From: Platerodrilus igneus
Taxonomy: Eukaryota; Arthropoda; Insecta; Coleoptera; Lycidae
Length of the DNA stretch: 64,000 bases
NCBI GenBank assembly: GCA_036346225.1
Contig: JARFIW010000453.1
Location: 1,674,001-1,738,000 of the forward strand
Direction of reading: 5' to 3'
In this document: piece after piece, positions 10,878 through 21,614 of the stretch
Numbering within the stretch: the first letter of the stretch is position 1
How the letters are laid out: each line of letters opens with the position of its first letter
The notes under the pieces: model-generated
The model's input: only the letters and a program-made list of their open reading frames with translations
Told to the model about the DNA's origin: nothing
The model's database searches: none
Made by a program: the position numbers and the translations under genes

Positions 10878-12430
10878 ATGAATGTTAAGGATATAAAACC
10901 GTATAGCAAAAATATAAGGGACGCGGGAGGAAACGTCATTATAGAAAATGTAGAGAAAGTGGATAGATGGCAAGAATATATAGGGAATTTATATGCAGGA
11001 GGGGAACTAACAGCATTACAACAAGAATCAGACATCGAAAAGGATGAAAAGATGATTTGGGATATCTCATACTTAGAGATGAGTTTGAATTAGCATTAAA
11101 AAGTCTGAAAAATGGTAAGGCGCCGGGTACAGATAAGGTGCAAGCAGAAACTCTAAAAGCCACTGGACAAGCAGTAACAGAACGTCTCTTCCAACTTGTA
11201 AGCTATATGTATGAGACAGACGAGATACCTAAACGTAACATCATAGTCACTATACCAAAAAAGAGAGGCTCGGATAGATGCGAAAATTTTCTAACAAAAA
11301 GTTTACAAGTACATGTGTCAAAAATTTTAACTAGAATTGTACAATGACAAATGGAAAAACTAGCTGAAGAAGTACTAGGAGAAGATCGATTTGGGGAACA
11401 CGTGAGGCTATTTCAGCTCTGAGGGTAATAATAGAGAAAAGAATAGAAAAAGGCGAGAGCGTCTATATAGGGTTTGTAGATCTGGAAAAAGCAATCGACA
11501 ATGTAAAATGGAAAAAAATGTTCGAAATACTCAAAAAGATTAGAATGAGTTTTAGGGATGGACGGATATTACATAGCTTATACAAAGAGCAAACAGCGGT
11601 AATAGAATTAGAGCAGGAATGTAGAGAAGTAAATATTAGGAAAGGGGTGAAACAGGGATGTGCCCTATCGCCATTAATTATTAACTTGTATATCGAAGAA
11701 GCAATGAATATCGTCAAATGCAGAAACAAATTTGGAATTATTATGCAAAAACAAAAAATTGATATGCTTAGATTTGCAGATGATATAGCGGTATTAGCAT
11801 CTAGCAAGAAAGAGTTAGAATCTGCTCTTAATGAAATGGAAACAGTAATAACAGAGAGATACGGTATGAAAGGTAACAAAAACTAAAGTTTTAGTATGCA
11901 AAGGAGGAGAAATAAATTAAACACTAGAATACAAATAGGTATCAAGAACTTACAAGACGTTGAGGATTTCTGCTATCTAGGAAGTCAAATAACGCAAGAT
12001 GGAAAGAGCGCAAAAGATATAAAACAAAGATTAGCACAATGTCGTACTACATTTAACAAGAAAAAGCAATTACTGTGTTCAAAGACAACAAACAAAAATA
12101 AGGAAAAGATTGCTTAAAACATATGTGTGGAGCACTGCACTGTACGGCTGTGAAACCTGAACAATAAGAGAAGCGGACAGGAAAAAGATAGAAGTCTTTG
12201 AAATGTGGTGCTACAGACGTACGATGAAGATATGATGGACAGACAAAGTTAAGAACAAAGAGGTATTAGAAATGGTAGGGGAAGAAAAAAGTATGTAATA
12301 AACAGTTAAAAATGGGGAAGATACGATGATAGGCCACATACTAAGGCCTGAAGGAATAGTGCGGAATATATTATAAGCGGAGATAGGTAAAAAGAGAAGT
12401 AGAGGTAGACCTAGGATAGACTATTGCATA
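10878..12430 (+). pseudogene. RTE reverse transcriptase region, copy 1
   Basis: Broken across frames. Visible blocks in order: LKNGKAPGTDKVQAETLK (RT motif 1-2), VTIPKKRGSDRCENF (motif 2), a disrupted FVDLEKAID, RKGVKQGCALSP (motif 4), LRFADDIAVLA (the catalytic Asp pair, 11773-11784), then FCYLGSQITQDG and QRLAQCRTTFNKKKQL (thumb and connection). Further fragments to ~12430 match the RTE C-terminus. About 30 residues around 11350-11400 are lost compared with copy 2 (the FGFRRNR motif is missing). The enzyme would copy element RNA at the nicked target; this copy cannot. Confidence 0.85.
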
Positions 12431-12490
12431 CAGATAGTGAGAGATGTAGGCGTCCAACCAATTCGAAGATGGAAAACCTAATGACAAAAA

Positions 12491-12724
12491 AAATAACTGC
12501 AATTAATCTCAATGATTATAATAAGCAACTACTGGCATTGGTTTTACAATACTCTCAATTAATGTTAAGTGTTCGAAAGGATTTACTGGAAAACTATTAA
12601 TTCAGCAAATGACTAGGTGTTGGGGGATCCTTGGCAGTCACAGGCTGTTTAACCCCCTTCACATACTACTGAATATCGGGGAAATAGGGTATATATTTAT
12701 AAACAATAGAAGGGGAACCGAACT
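12491..12724 (+). repeat. Non-RTE spacer carried with the RTE composite
   Basis: The sequence between the RTE end and the next RTE fragment includes, from 12651, a block (cttcacatactactgaat, then gaaataggg and agaaggggaaccga) repeated at 20048-20130 and 20400-20475. On the minus strand its start resembles the 5' side of the tRNA-headed SINE at 19788-20085. The whole spacer recurs at the matching place in copy 2. Confidence 0.6.
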
Positions 12725-13215
12725 GCATTTAACAAGAAAGAGCAGCGGCTATGTTCGAAGACAACAAACATAGAAACAACGAGAAAATTGTTGAACGCAT
12801 ATGTGTATGTGTATGTTTATGAAATAGGGGCAGTAGGAGAAGCGGGCAGAAAAACGGTAGAAAGCTTTTGTAATGTTGTGCTTCAGATGTATGAGGATGA
12901 TAGCATGGACAGACAAAGTTAATAACAAAGAGGTTATAGAAATAGTAGGGGAATAAAGATATATGTGGAAAAAAATATGAGAAATAGAAAGGTAGGATAC
13001 GTTCTAGGGCATTTTTGGGGAATGGTGCAGGATATATTATAAGCAAAGATAGGAAAAAAGAGGTAGAGGTAGACTCAGATCAGACTATTGCACACAGATA
13101 GTGAAAATGCAGACTGTGGAAATTTCAAGGAAATGTGTAGATTAGCACAGAATAGGAAATAATGAGAGTACGCGTCTAACCAGTTCCAGAACTGAAGACC
13201 TAATGATGATGATGA
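12725..13215 (+). mobile_element. RTE 3'-end fragment with (ATG)n tail
   Basis: Starts TTTAACAAGAAAGAGCAGC, matching the RTE thumb region near 12051, and runs to the 3' terminus CCTAATGATGATGATGATG. It is more diverged from copy 1 than copy 1 is from copy 2, and its frame is fully broken. The ATG repeat is the tail type of RTE elements. Confidence 0.8.
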
Positions 13216-13344
13216 TGTATTGCGTACTATCCAACCCTACTTGTGCTTATTCTATAAGCAAACGTCAGTATTAGTATAGTACGTAGACAGACCGTAATAT
13301 TACAAAATAGACTGGAAGTTTTTAAAAATGTTACAAACGGTTTC

Positions 13345-13935
13345 CAGAAGTATGGAGGGATTGTATCCACCTGCATGTATGTTATGAATCAGTTTTGTTT
13401 GCTTTCATTTGTTGTTTTTAAAATTGGGTTTCTTAAGATAACAAAATCCGTACTTGTTTTACATTGTCTACCACCTAGAGAAATATAAAGATAATTTTAA
13501 AGGGTTATTAAGAGCGAGGAAAGGAAAGTTGCCCTAGTCGATGGCGTCTTTAAGCGTTCGGCACTCCGATTCGTAGGGCATTTTTCTCCTTAGCGGGTGC
13601 TTTCATAGTCTTCTTTGCTATCGTTTCTAACTTTTGTCTGTCTTTTAAATCTGAATAGAGACGACCCGCTAAAGTATGGTGGAATTGTGAGACCATGTCT
13701 CTACCCACCTGCGGTGTATGTATATTGTCACTTTCGTATTTGTTTCCATTTGTTTTTTTTAGAACTGCGTTTCTTGCGATGATAAATCTGTGGTGGTTTT
13801 GCGATATCTTCTACCTAAAGGAATAAAAGTATATTTTGAAGCTTATTAAGAGTGGGAAAAGGGACAGTTGCCCTAGTTGATAGCCTTTTACCTCGGTTCC
13901 GAACGAGTATTTTATTCTATCTCTTAACGGAAATG
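13345..13935 (+). repeat. Diverged tandem duplication, ~325-bp unit
   Basis: The block from 13349 (agtatggagggattgt...) returns at 13673 (agtatggtggaattgt...). Both units share the order CCACCTGC, CATTTGTT, TTTCTT, CTACC, then TTATTAAGAG and GTTGCCCTAGT. Divergence is substantial and no coding frame is conserved. The nature of the unit is unknown. Confidence 0.65.
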
Positions 13936-14799
13936 TTAATCTTGCGGTAAATGATGTACGATCATGTCGCTTGTTGATAAAAAATTAAGTGGAAGTGAAT
14001 TGTCCGTGTACTAAAATAAGCTACGACGTAGAATTTGCTTCTATAAGTTTGTTAGCTCGTTAAACATACAATTAATCCGTTCAACCTTTCTATGATTAAA
14101 AGTGCAGTGTCTCTAATTTTTAGTGATGTAGTTGTAAATAGTGCTAAATTTCCGTTCTTGCAGGTACCTAAGACTCAGGTGTTAATCTTTTGGTTTGTCG
14201 TAAAAACAGAAATTATTTTCTTTATTGTTTAAAAACTTTCTTTAACGTAGTGTTAAGTAGTGCAGCTTATAGCTCATGAAATTATTGAGGTGAATGTGTA
14301 TCTAAAATAATAATTGTGCAGTTATACCAATTCCGCTCCATTGAGCAACGAGCAAGCCTACTACATTCACGTGTACTTCCAATTACTGCATCAATTAAGT
14401 AATAATTTGGGGGCACTTAAGTCAACCAAGGGAATGACTAACCCAGTATAATAAACATAACGGGGAGTGTCTTGTCTTATCAATGAACAAACCATTGCCT
14501 TGTTATTTCCCTTCACACATGTATTTCTACGCTACATATTTACTGGAAGATAAATTGCAGTTCAAATTCGAATTCATATTGTATATTGAGGTCAAACAAG
14601 TATTAAAACTACAATCGCACGATTATATAAAACGTTCGTTTTTTATTTTTGTAACAGCTAAATTATACCATACAGAAATAATTGAAAACAGCGCGTTATT
14701 AATTTATCAAAATTACGTATAACACCAACCGGATGTGGTGTACTTTATTTCCTAGGATGAGACAAACGCATCAGTTTGATTTTTGCGCAAAAAGGAGAA
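13936..14799. other. Anonymous AT-rich DNA before a possible exon
   Basis: No repeat or motif recognised. A reading frame at 14483-14722 has no recognisable domain and is probably chance. Confidence 0.5.
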
Positions 14800-15192
14800 A
14801 TGTGTGAACAACGTAGCGTGGAGAACTGGCTGGAAAATCTTAGATACTCGACAGAAAATTATGATTTTAGTGTACACGTAGTTGCTGACAAGTTTGACCA
14901 AAAAGAAAAAGCAATGCAAGTACGAAGTGAATCTCAGGGATTACAAAAACTACGCGCGCTAAGTGGTTCATATGAAAATATTTGGAACTGCAGTACACGA
15001 ATTGACCTCGAAGAAAAGTTGCACTACGCAGAGGTGTGCCGCGTTTCATTCCACATGGATGAAGTTGCCAACGATTTGTGTTTTGCTCCAGTACTACTGA
15101 CTAAAATAGACTATTACGTGCCGCCTGATATACTGCAGTGGAAATCGGACTTACTTTACAATGGATGTAGTAACGAAATTGAAGAGATACAG
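14800..15192 (+). CDS. Possible first coding exon of a host gene (unknown product)
   Basis: A 131-codon open stretch begins at ATG 14800 in a favourable context (GAGAAATGT) and ends at CAG|GTAAAA, a consensus splice donor in phase 0. An in-frame TGA at 14758-14760 blocks upstream extension, so it reads best as a 5' coding exon. The protein is mixed charged and hydrophobic (ENWLENLRYS near residue 10, DYYVPPDILQW near 110), with no signal peptide or membrane segment. I do not recognise the family. No downstream exon was found, and the neighbours are all mobile elements, so an unknown element gene or chance frame remains possible. Confidence 0.4.
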
Positions 15193-15445
15193 GTAAAATT
15201 TAAATTTAGTTTTCTGCTTTTAAGCCAGATATTGTGATATAAAATTAACCGAAGGGGATTACCCTGTCAGTTGTAAGTTAAAAAGCCTTGTTCTCATTGT
15301 TGGGAATGCCAACAATTAACATATAGCATGTTGTCGGGTTTACTAAAACACTCAAACAGGTGAACGCCATGAACAATGTTTTTTGGAAATTCAAATCCGC
15401 TATTTTAAGTATGTAATATGTAGAAAAAGAAGAATGCGAGTATAA
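15193..15445. other. Unassigned DNA (intron, if the exon is real)
   Basis: No feature recognised apart from the GTAAAA donor at its start. Confidence 0.4.
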
Positions 15446-16020
15446 CATTCCTGTATTGTCTTATTTTGAGCGATTCTTGGATTTACTGAATTGGAATGTT
15501 TCGAACAAAAATGTGTAACTCCTATACAATAACGGAAATAATAAACAATAACGAAATAATACTGATTCATATCAACTTATCATTTATTACCTAGAAACCG
15601 TAATTCAAACTAATTCCATGCATTATTTTTGTTAAAAATGATATTAATTTTTGAAGATTTCGTATCCACGGAATATGTAATTTTCTTTGCTACCAGATGT
15701 AACTATACACATCATTTGTCCAAATTTTAAAATTCGTTGGAATGTTCTAACAGCTTTTTCTAATTTTTAAAACATACTATTAACTTTTTTCTTAAACTTC
15801 AACATTCCAATTAGTTTTTCTTCATAGATTTTCAGACTTCTCTTAACTTTTTTTATAGATTCCACAAGTATTAATCTTTAACAGTTGTACGTTAAGACTT
15901 TGAACATTCTAATACGTTTTGATCTAATTATCTAGAGTTTTCTTTTAAGATTTCACTTTTAAGCAATTCTCTTCAATTCATAAATTTTTAATCCATAACA
16001 AATAAATAACTTAGAAAAGG
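15446..16020 (+). repeat. Family X repeat, copy 1 (body only)
   Basis: About 550 bp align with 21090-21614: TACTGATTCATATCAACTTA, GTAATTCAAAC, a TTTTTGAAGATTTC block, then a T-rich tail. A third copy covers 26839-27065. It is non-coding; the tRNA-like head seen in copies 2 and 3 is missing here. RTE copy 2 starts directly after it. Confidence 0.8.
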
Positions 16021-16041
16021 AATCGGGAACATTCTGCGAGT

Positions 16042-16810
16042 CGGAGCGTGGAATGTCAGAAGTATGACGCAAGTAGGTAAGCTAGAGAACCTAAAAATTG
16101 AAATGGATAGGTTAGCACTAGACATAGTAGGGATCAACGAAGTTCGGTGGCCAGAGACCGGGGATTTTTGAAATGGAGACTTTAGGGTAATTCATACAGG
16201 ATCAGAGGAAGGAAATTCTGGCGTGGGGATAGTTATGCCAAAAAAGGTACGGCACTGTGTAGACAACTACTTACAAAAGAACGATAGACTACTCGTGGCT
16301 AGATTAGAATCTAAACCGGTAAATACAGTAATAATACAAGTATACATGCTCAACTCCAGCCACAGTGAGGAAGAGGTAGAGGCGATCTACAAAGATATCG
16401 AAGATATACTAAGATACGTAAAAGGACGCGTAAGTTTAATAATTACGGGGGATTTTAATGCAGTGGTAGGTAAGGGTTGGGAAGGAGCGCTAGTAGGTTT
16501 AAGCACGAGAAATGACAAGGGAAATAGATTGCTAGAATTTTGCGACAAAAACAATTTAATCATCACAAACACATTATTTCAACATCATGCTAGAAGGCGA
16601 TACACGTGGAAGATGCCAGGAGATATAGGAAGATATCAAATAGATTACATTCTTATTAGACAACGGTTTACGAATCAAGTACAAGACTGTACAAGCTATC
16701 AAGAAGCAGATATAGACTCTGACAACAACATCGTAAATATGAAGGCCGCTCTTAAATTTAAAAATTTGAAAAAGGGAATGGATAAAAGCACTTTGACTTT
16801 GAGAAATTAA
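16042..16810 (+). pseudogene. RTE endonuclease domain, copy 2
   Basis: Starts inside the domain at LRVGAWNVRSM. INEVRWPETG carries the metal-binding Glu, ITGDFNAVVG the catalytic Asp-Asn, and QIDYILIRQRF the C-terminal motif that copy 1 lost. An in-frame TGA after the GDF residues (near 16168) breaks the start; from 16223 the frame is open to 16810. It is better preserved than copy 1 at its end. It belongs to one endonuclease-RT protein with the fragment that follows. Confidence 0.85.
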
Positions 16811-17208
16811 AAGATAAAGATATCCACGAAAGATTGGAAAAAAAGTCAAATGAATTGCTAAAAGATATCGGGAAAATTTCTGATACTACGGAGGTAGAAA
16901 CAGAATGGAATAACATTAAATCCAGCTTAGATATTGCGGCCAGAGATATTCTGGGGTATACACAAAAAGAAAATAAGAAACCATGGCTAACAAAAGATAT
17001 CTTCAATATAATGGATTATATATATTATATATATAATGGATTGATGAAAAGTGCAAAGAGGTACAAAACAAACTAAGATGGAAATATGAAAAACAGACAA
17101 AGCATACAAACTAATTCGAATGAATTTTAGGGATATAAAACAGTACAGCTAAAATATAGAGGACGCGAGAGGAAACGTCATTATAGAAAATGTAGAGAAA
17201 GTGGTTAG

Positions 17209-19060
17209 ATGGCAGGATTATATAGGGAATTTATATGCAGGAGAGGATTAACAGCATTAGAACAGGTATCAGACATTGAAAATGATGACTTGGGATATCC
17301 TATATTGCAAGGTGAGTTTGAATTAGCATTAAAGGGTCTGAAAAAGGCGCCGGGTACAGATAAGGTGCAAGCAGAAACTCTAAAAGCTGCTGGACAAGCA
17401 GTGACAGAACGTCTCTTCCAGCTTGTAAGCTATATGTATGAGACAGGTGAGATACTCAAAGATTTCAAACGTAACATCATAGTAACTATACCAAAAAAGA
17501 GAGGCGCGGATAGGTGTGAAAATTTTCGAACAATAAGTCTGACAGCACATGTGTTAAAAATATTAACTAGAATTGGACAAAGACAAATGGAAAAACGAGT
17601 TGAAGAAATACTAGGAGAAGATCAATTTGGGTTTAGACGAAACAGGAGAACACGGGAAGCTATTTTAGCTCTGAGGGTGATAATGGAGAAAACAATAGAA
17701 AAGGGAAAAGTATGTATATAGAGTTTGTAGATCTGGAAAATGCATTCGACAGTGTAAAATAGAAAAAAAATGTTCGAAATACTCAAAAAGATTGGAATGA
17801 GTTTTAGGGATAGACGGATAGTACATTATTACAATTTAATTGGTGATAGTTCTTACACTTAAAGCGTCGATAAAACAGTTTACGAAGTACGTCGATAAAT
17901 ACAGTTACAAAGTCGGTAATACAGTTTAAGAGTTCATAAATACATCGCGCAAGCGCAATGAGAAAAGCGGGCTACGCCTCTGGCGGATGGCAACGACAAC
18001 CTTATTACAGATTCCGCGTTGCCACTACCAATGACGTCACCAATGCAAACTGTATATTGCGCAATACTTCGGAAATTTACATATTTAAACAATGAAAGAT
18101 AAAAGCGATCAATTTTAACAAAAAAGAATACTCACATAAGATATCCGGCATTCGACGGAGTTGCGCTAAGGTAGGCCTCCATTTAAGTCCATCAGGGCTC
18201 CCTCCCGGAGTAATGGAAGATGGTGACTCGTCATCTCGGGTCGTGTAGTACGGTACGCCTCGGTGGCTTCAAATTTATCTACCTATGCAGGGAATGACGG
18301 GAACATGGTATAAGGCAACAACAAAGACAATTAGGCAAAGGAAATCTACATAGATAAGATAAGCACGATACGATACCTGAAAGCGTCCACACTACTCGAA
18401 GAACAAAGGCAAACAGCCACGTTTAAGAGCGTCACGGAAAAACCTCTCACCACTTTGTCCCCACTCTTTGTCTTTTACACATCGGCGCGAACTTATTCGT
18501 CCAACCCTCCCGCGTCGCGCAATCTGCGCAAACTCACTATGACGTAACGGAAGTACACGCCTAGTCTATTTAAATTCCGCGCACCGCGTCTTTTGAAATT
18601 ATGGCGCGAAACCTCTATAAATCAAACTTAACCTAATACATGTTTAAGTGCCGATTGGCACGTAACAACATAGCTTAAACAAAGAGCAAACAGCTGCAAT
18701 GGAATTAGACCACAAACGTAGGGAAGTAAATATTAGGAAATTAGTGCGACAGGGATGTGCCTTACCCCCATTAATTTTTAACTTGCACACAGAAGAACCA
18801 ATAAATACTGTAAAATGCAGAAAGACATTTGGAATTACTATGCAAGGACAAAAGATTGATATGCTTAGATTTGCAGATGATTTAGCGGTATTAGCATTTA
18901 GCAAAGAAGAGTTAGAAGCTGCTCTTAATAAAATGGAGACAGTTCTAACAGAGAGATACGGTATGACAATTAACAAAAATAAAACTAAAGTTTTAGTATG
19001 CAAAAGAGGTGAAAATAAACAAAAAATAAGAATACAAATAGGTAACGAGACCTAACAAGA
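17209..19060 (+). pseudogene. RTE reverse transcriptase, copy 2, split by a solo LTR
   Basis: The 5' half (17209-17721) holds KAPGTDKVQAETLK, VTIPKKRGADRCENF, SLTAHVLKIL and GEDQFGFRRNRRTREA. A stop follows, then FVDLENAFDSV in another frame. The 3' half after the inserted LTR (from 18672) holds RQGCALPPLIF and LRFADDLAVLA with the catalytic Asp pair at 18870-18881. The RT palm is therefore physically divided by 841 bp. Premature stops existed besides the insertion. Confidence 0.85.
17827..18667 (-). mobile_element. Solo LTR inserted in RTE copy 2
   Basis: It interrupts the alignment of the two RTE copies exactly and is flanked by the 4-bp duplication ACAT (17823-17826 and 18668-18671). On the minus strand it starts TGTTACGTGCC, and its first 200 bp resemble the LTRs at 50162 and 54727 in the same orientation (CGCCATAATTTCAAAA, AATAGACT, a CGCA-rich GC block). 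No coding sequence. Size, 4-bp duplication and similarity support a solo LTR. Confidence 0.7.
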
Positions 19061-19540
19061 GGTTAAGGATTTCTACTACTTAGGGAACCAAATAACGCAA
19101 GATGTGAAATGCATAAAGATTAACACAAGGTCGTGTTATATTTAACAAGAAAAAGCAACTACTGTATTCATAGACAACAAACATAGAAACAAGGAAAAGA
19201 TTGCTTAAAACATATATGTGGAGCACAGCACTGTACGGTGTGAAGCCTGGACAGTAGGAGAAGGGACAAGAAAAAGGTAGAAACCTTTGAAATGTGGTGC
19301 TACAGACGTATGATGAAGATATCATGGAGAGACAAAGTCAAGAACAAAGAGGTTCTAGAAATGGCAGGGGAAGAAAGAAATATGTGGAAAACAGTAAAAA
19401 ATAGGAGAGATGTGGTGATAGGTCACATACTAAGACATGAGAGAATAGTGCGGAATATACTAGAAGCATAGATAGGAAAAAAGAGAAGTAGAGATAGACC
19501 TAAGTTAAACTATTGTACACAGATATTGAAAAATGTAGGA

Positions 19541-19551
19541 TGTGGAAATTT
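19541..19551 (+). repeat. Target duplication, left copy
   Basis: TGTGGAAATTT in RTE copy 2, repeated at 20143-20153. The undisturbed RTE fragment near 13115 has the sequence once. Confidence 0.85.
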
Positions 19552-19769
19552 TGAATTTTGCCGAACCCTTGTTGTTCCAAGCAAGGTAGGGATCTTTAAC
19601 GTACGTGACAACACTCACACACGGAACCTCCATTTTAGTTCTCTTTCGAACGAGGGCGTATTTTTGTGAAAAATGCTCGCTTAACATTTTCAAGCGGACC
19701 GTATCGGGATTTGAACCCGGGACCTTGGGCGTAGTAGTCACACGCATACCAACTATACCACGGAGCCGC
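19552..19769 (-). mobile_element. tRNA-derived SINE, first of a pair
   Basis: The minus strand begins GCGGCTCCGTGGTATAGTTGG (A-box region), followed by GGGTTCAAATCCCG (B box). A seven-base loop TGACTAC between GCGTG and TACGC mimics an anticodon arm. The body matches 5956-6250 but the tail stops early, at the target duplication. Confidence 0.85.
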
Positions 19770-19787
19770 TCCCATTCACATACCGTT

Positions 19788-20085
19788 CATTTACATTTCC
19801 AATGCTCCACCTGTAGGTACTACATTGGCCAGGAGGCGAGTTTTTTGTTGCCTGGAAATTTAGAATTTTGCCGAACCCTTGCCGTTCCAGGCAAGGTAGG
19901 GATCTTTAACGTGCGTGACAACACTCACACACGGGACCTCCATTTAACCTCTCATCCAAACGAGGGCGTAATTTTTGTGAAAAATGCTCACCTGCCATTT
20001 TTCAAGCAGTCGGCCGTGTCGGAATTTGAACCCGGGACCTTGGGATCCGTAGTCTTACCCCTTCACATACCACTAAATCTCGCTG
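19788..20085 (-). mobile_element. tRNA-derived SINE, second of a pair
   Basis: Same body as its neighbour, in the same orientation, with tail GGAGCATTGGAAATG near 19788. The head differs (GCGAGATTTAGTGGTATG, B box GGTTCAAATTCC). Bases 20086-20142 add a segment also found in the RTE spacers. Both SINEs share one outer target duplication, so they arrived as a dimer or one entered beside the other. Confidence 0.8.
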
Positions 20086-20142
20086 AAATAGGGTTTATAA
20101 TTAGAATACAGTAGAAGGGGAACCGAGCTGTATATAAGTTGT

Positions 20143-20153
20143 TGTGGAAATTT
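20143..20153 (+). repeat. Target duplication, right copy
   Basis: TGTGGAAATTT; after it the RTE sequence resumes (CAGGGAAAAGTGTAGG). Confidence 0.85.
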
Positions 20154-20970
20154 CAGGGAAAAGTGTAGGCTAGCTCAGAACATAAACAAGTGGAGGTACG
20201 GGTCCAACTAGTTTCAAGGCGGAAAATCTAATGACGTAAAAATAAGTGCACTTAAATCCGATGATTATTATAAACAACTAGAGGTGTTAGTTGTGAAATA
20301 TTTCCAACTAATGTTGATGTGCGAAATGATATATTGAAAAAGCTATTATTTCGACAAATATTCAAGTGCTGGAAGAACTTGGCAGCCACAGGCTGCTTAC
20401 CTCTTCACATATCACTGAATATCGGGGAAATAGGGTATATAACTGCAAAACAATAGAAGGTTACCGAACTACATCTAACAAGCAAAAACATCGGATATGC
20501 TTAAAGACAACAAACAGAAACAAAAAGAAAATTGTTTAAAAGCATATGTGTGGAGTACAGCTCAGTACGTCTATGAAATTGGGGCAGTAGAAAAATCAGA
20601 CAGAAAGAGATGGAAGCCTTCTGGAATGTTATGCATTCAGATGTATAAGGATGACAGCATGGACAGACAAGGTTAATGACAAATAGGTTATAGAAATAGT
20701 AGAGGAAGACAGATATTTGTGGACAAAATAGTTGGAGAAATAGAAGAGTAGGATACGTTCTAAGACATTTTTGGGGAATAGTACGGGATATATTACAAGC
20801 TAAGATAGAAAAAAATGAGTAGAGGTAGACCGAGATCAGACTTTTGCACGCAGATAGTGATAGAGGCAGACTGTGCAAATTTCATGGAAATGTATAGATT
20901 AGTTCGGAATAGAAAACAATGAGTGTACGCGTCTAACCAGTTCCAGGACCGAAGACCTAATGATGATGAT
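20154..20970 (+). mobile_element. RTE 3' end, spacer and second RTE 3' fragment (copy 2)
   Basis: The first RTE end lies near 20235 (GGAAAATCTAATGACG). The spacer to ~20470 matches 12491-12724, and a further RTE 3' piece ends GACCTAATGATGATGATG near 20965. The order and junctions mirror 12120-13215. Confidence 0.8.
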
Positions 20971-20984
20971 GAACAAATAAACTA

Positions 20985-21614
20985 AGCCATCAACACTTTT
21001 TAATGCGGGTTGATAAGAGTCCCCAGGCACAAATTAGAAGGTAACAAGTTCAAATCCAGTCCGCGTTCTCATATTTCCTCTTTCAATTACCTGTTTCAGT
21101 ACTATTTTTAGATTTATTGAATTGCAAGTTTCGAATAAAAATGTATTACTTTTAAATAATAACGCAAACAATAAAAAATTGCAAAGTTATACTGATTCAT
21201 ATCAACTTATCTTTTAATCCCTGGAAAACGTAATGAATTTCGTACAGTATTTTTGATAAAAATACAAAAAGTACATTGTTTTGATGATTTCATATCAACT
21301 GAATTAGGAATTTATCTTCGCCAGCAAGTGCAGCTATACTCACGTTTATTTAATCGTAAGAGCTATTTTCAAAGTTTTTAAAATGTTTTATTAGTTTTTC
21401 TAATCTGTAAAACTTTCAATTAACTTTTTTTTAAACTTCAACATTTCTCTAGTTTTTCTTTACAGATTTTTATACAGATTCCATAAATATTAAATTTATA
21501 ATAGTTTTACATCGACTTTAAGCTTTCTAATAAGTTTTGTTCCAATATTCTAAAGCTTTCTCTTTGGGCTTTCGAATATTTCACTTCTAAGTCATAATTT
21601 TTACTTTATAAATT
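20985..21614 (+). repeat. Family X repeat, copy 2, with tRNA-like head
   Basis: Begins with a tRNA-like segment: GCGGGTT and AGTCCGC can pair as an acceptor stem, with GTTCAAATCC as a B box. The body aligns with 15446-16020. The copy is split at AATT by the inverted-LTR element; its last bases continue at 25913. A SINE or LINE remnant is likely; the class is not certain. Confidence 0.7.

Larger units (their letters stand above)
9400..12490 (+). mobile_element. RTE-like non-LTR retrotransposon, copy 1
   Basis: Order on the plus strand: 5' leader (from about 9400, left edge uncertain), apurinic endonuclease (from 9609), linker, reverse transcriptase with FADD (11773-11784), and a C-terminal region ending near 12483 with the short 3' end AACCTAATGAC. 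A single endonuclease-RT protein and a simple ATG-type tail point to the RTE/BovB group, whose genes are often annotated as 'craniofacial development protein 2-like'. Several stops and frameshifts make this copy inactive. A second copy of the same composite lies at 16029-20970. Confidence 0.85.
16029..20970 (+). mobile_element. RTE-like retrotransposon composite, copy 2, with nested insertions
   Basis: The same element as at 9400-13215, 5'-truncated at the endonuclease start. It is interrupted by a solo LTR (17827-18667) and by a double SINE (19552-20142), then continues through the same non-RTE spacer (20235-20470) and a second RTE 3' piece ending (ATG)n near 20965. Removing the insertions leaves a continuous RTE, so both arrived after it. 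Confidence 0.85.

Noticed and set aside
11463..11879. 138-codon minus-strand frame over the RTE
   Set aside because: Antisense of the reverse transcriptase with FADD; no independent domain.
19605..20114. 169-codon plus-strand frame
   Set aside because: It runs across two antisense SINEs and their junction, which are non-coding.
20985..21050. tRNA gene at the start of family X
   Set aside because: Only about 60 bases long, with no D arm, and repeated with the family body.
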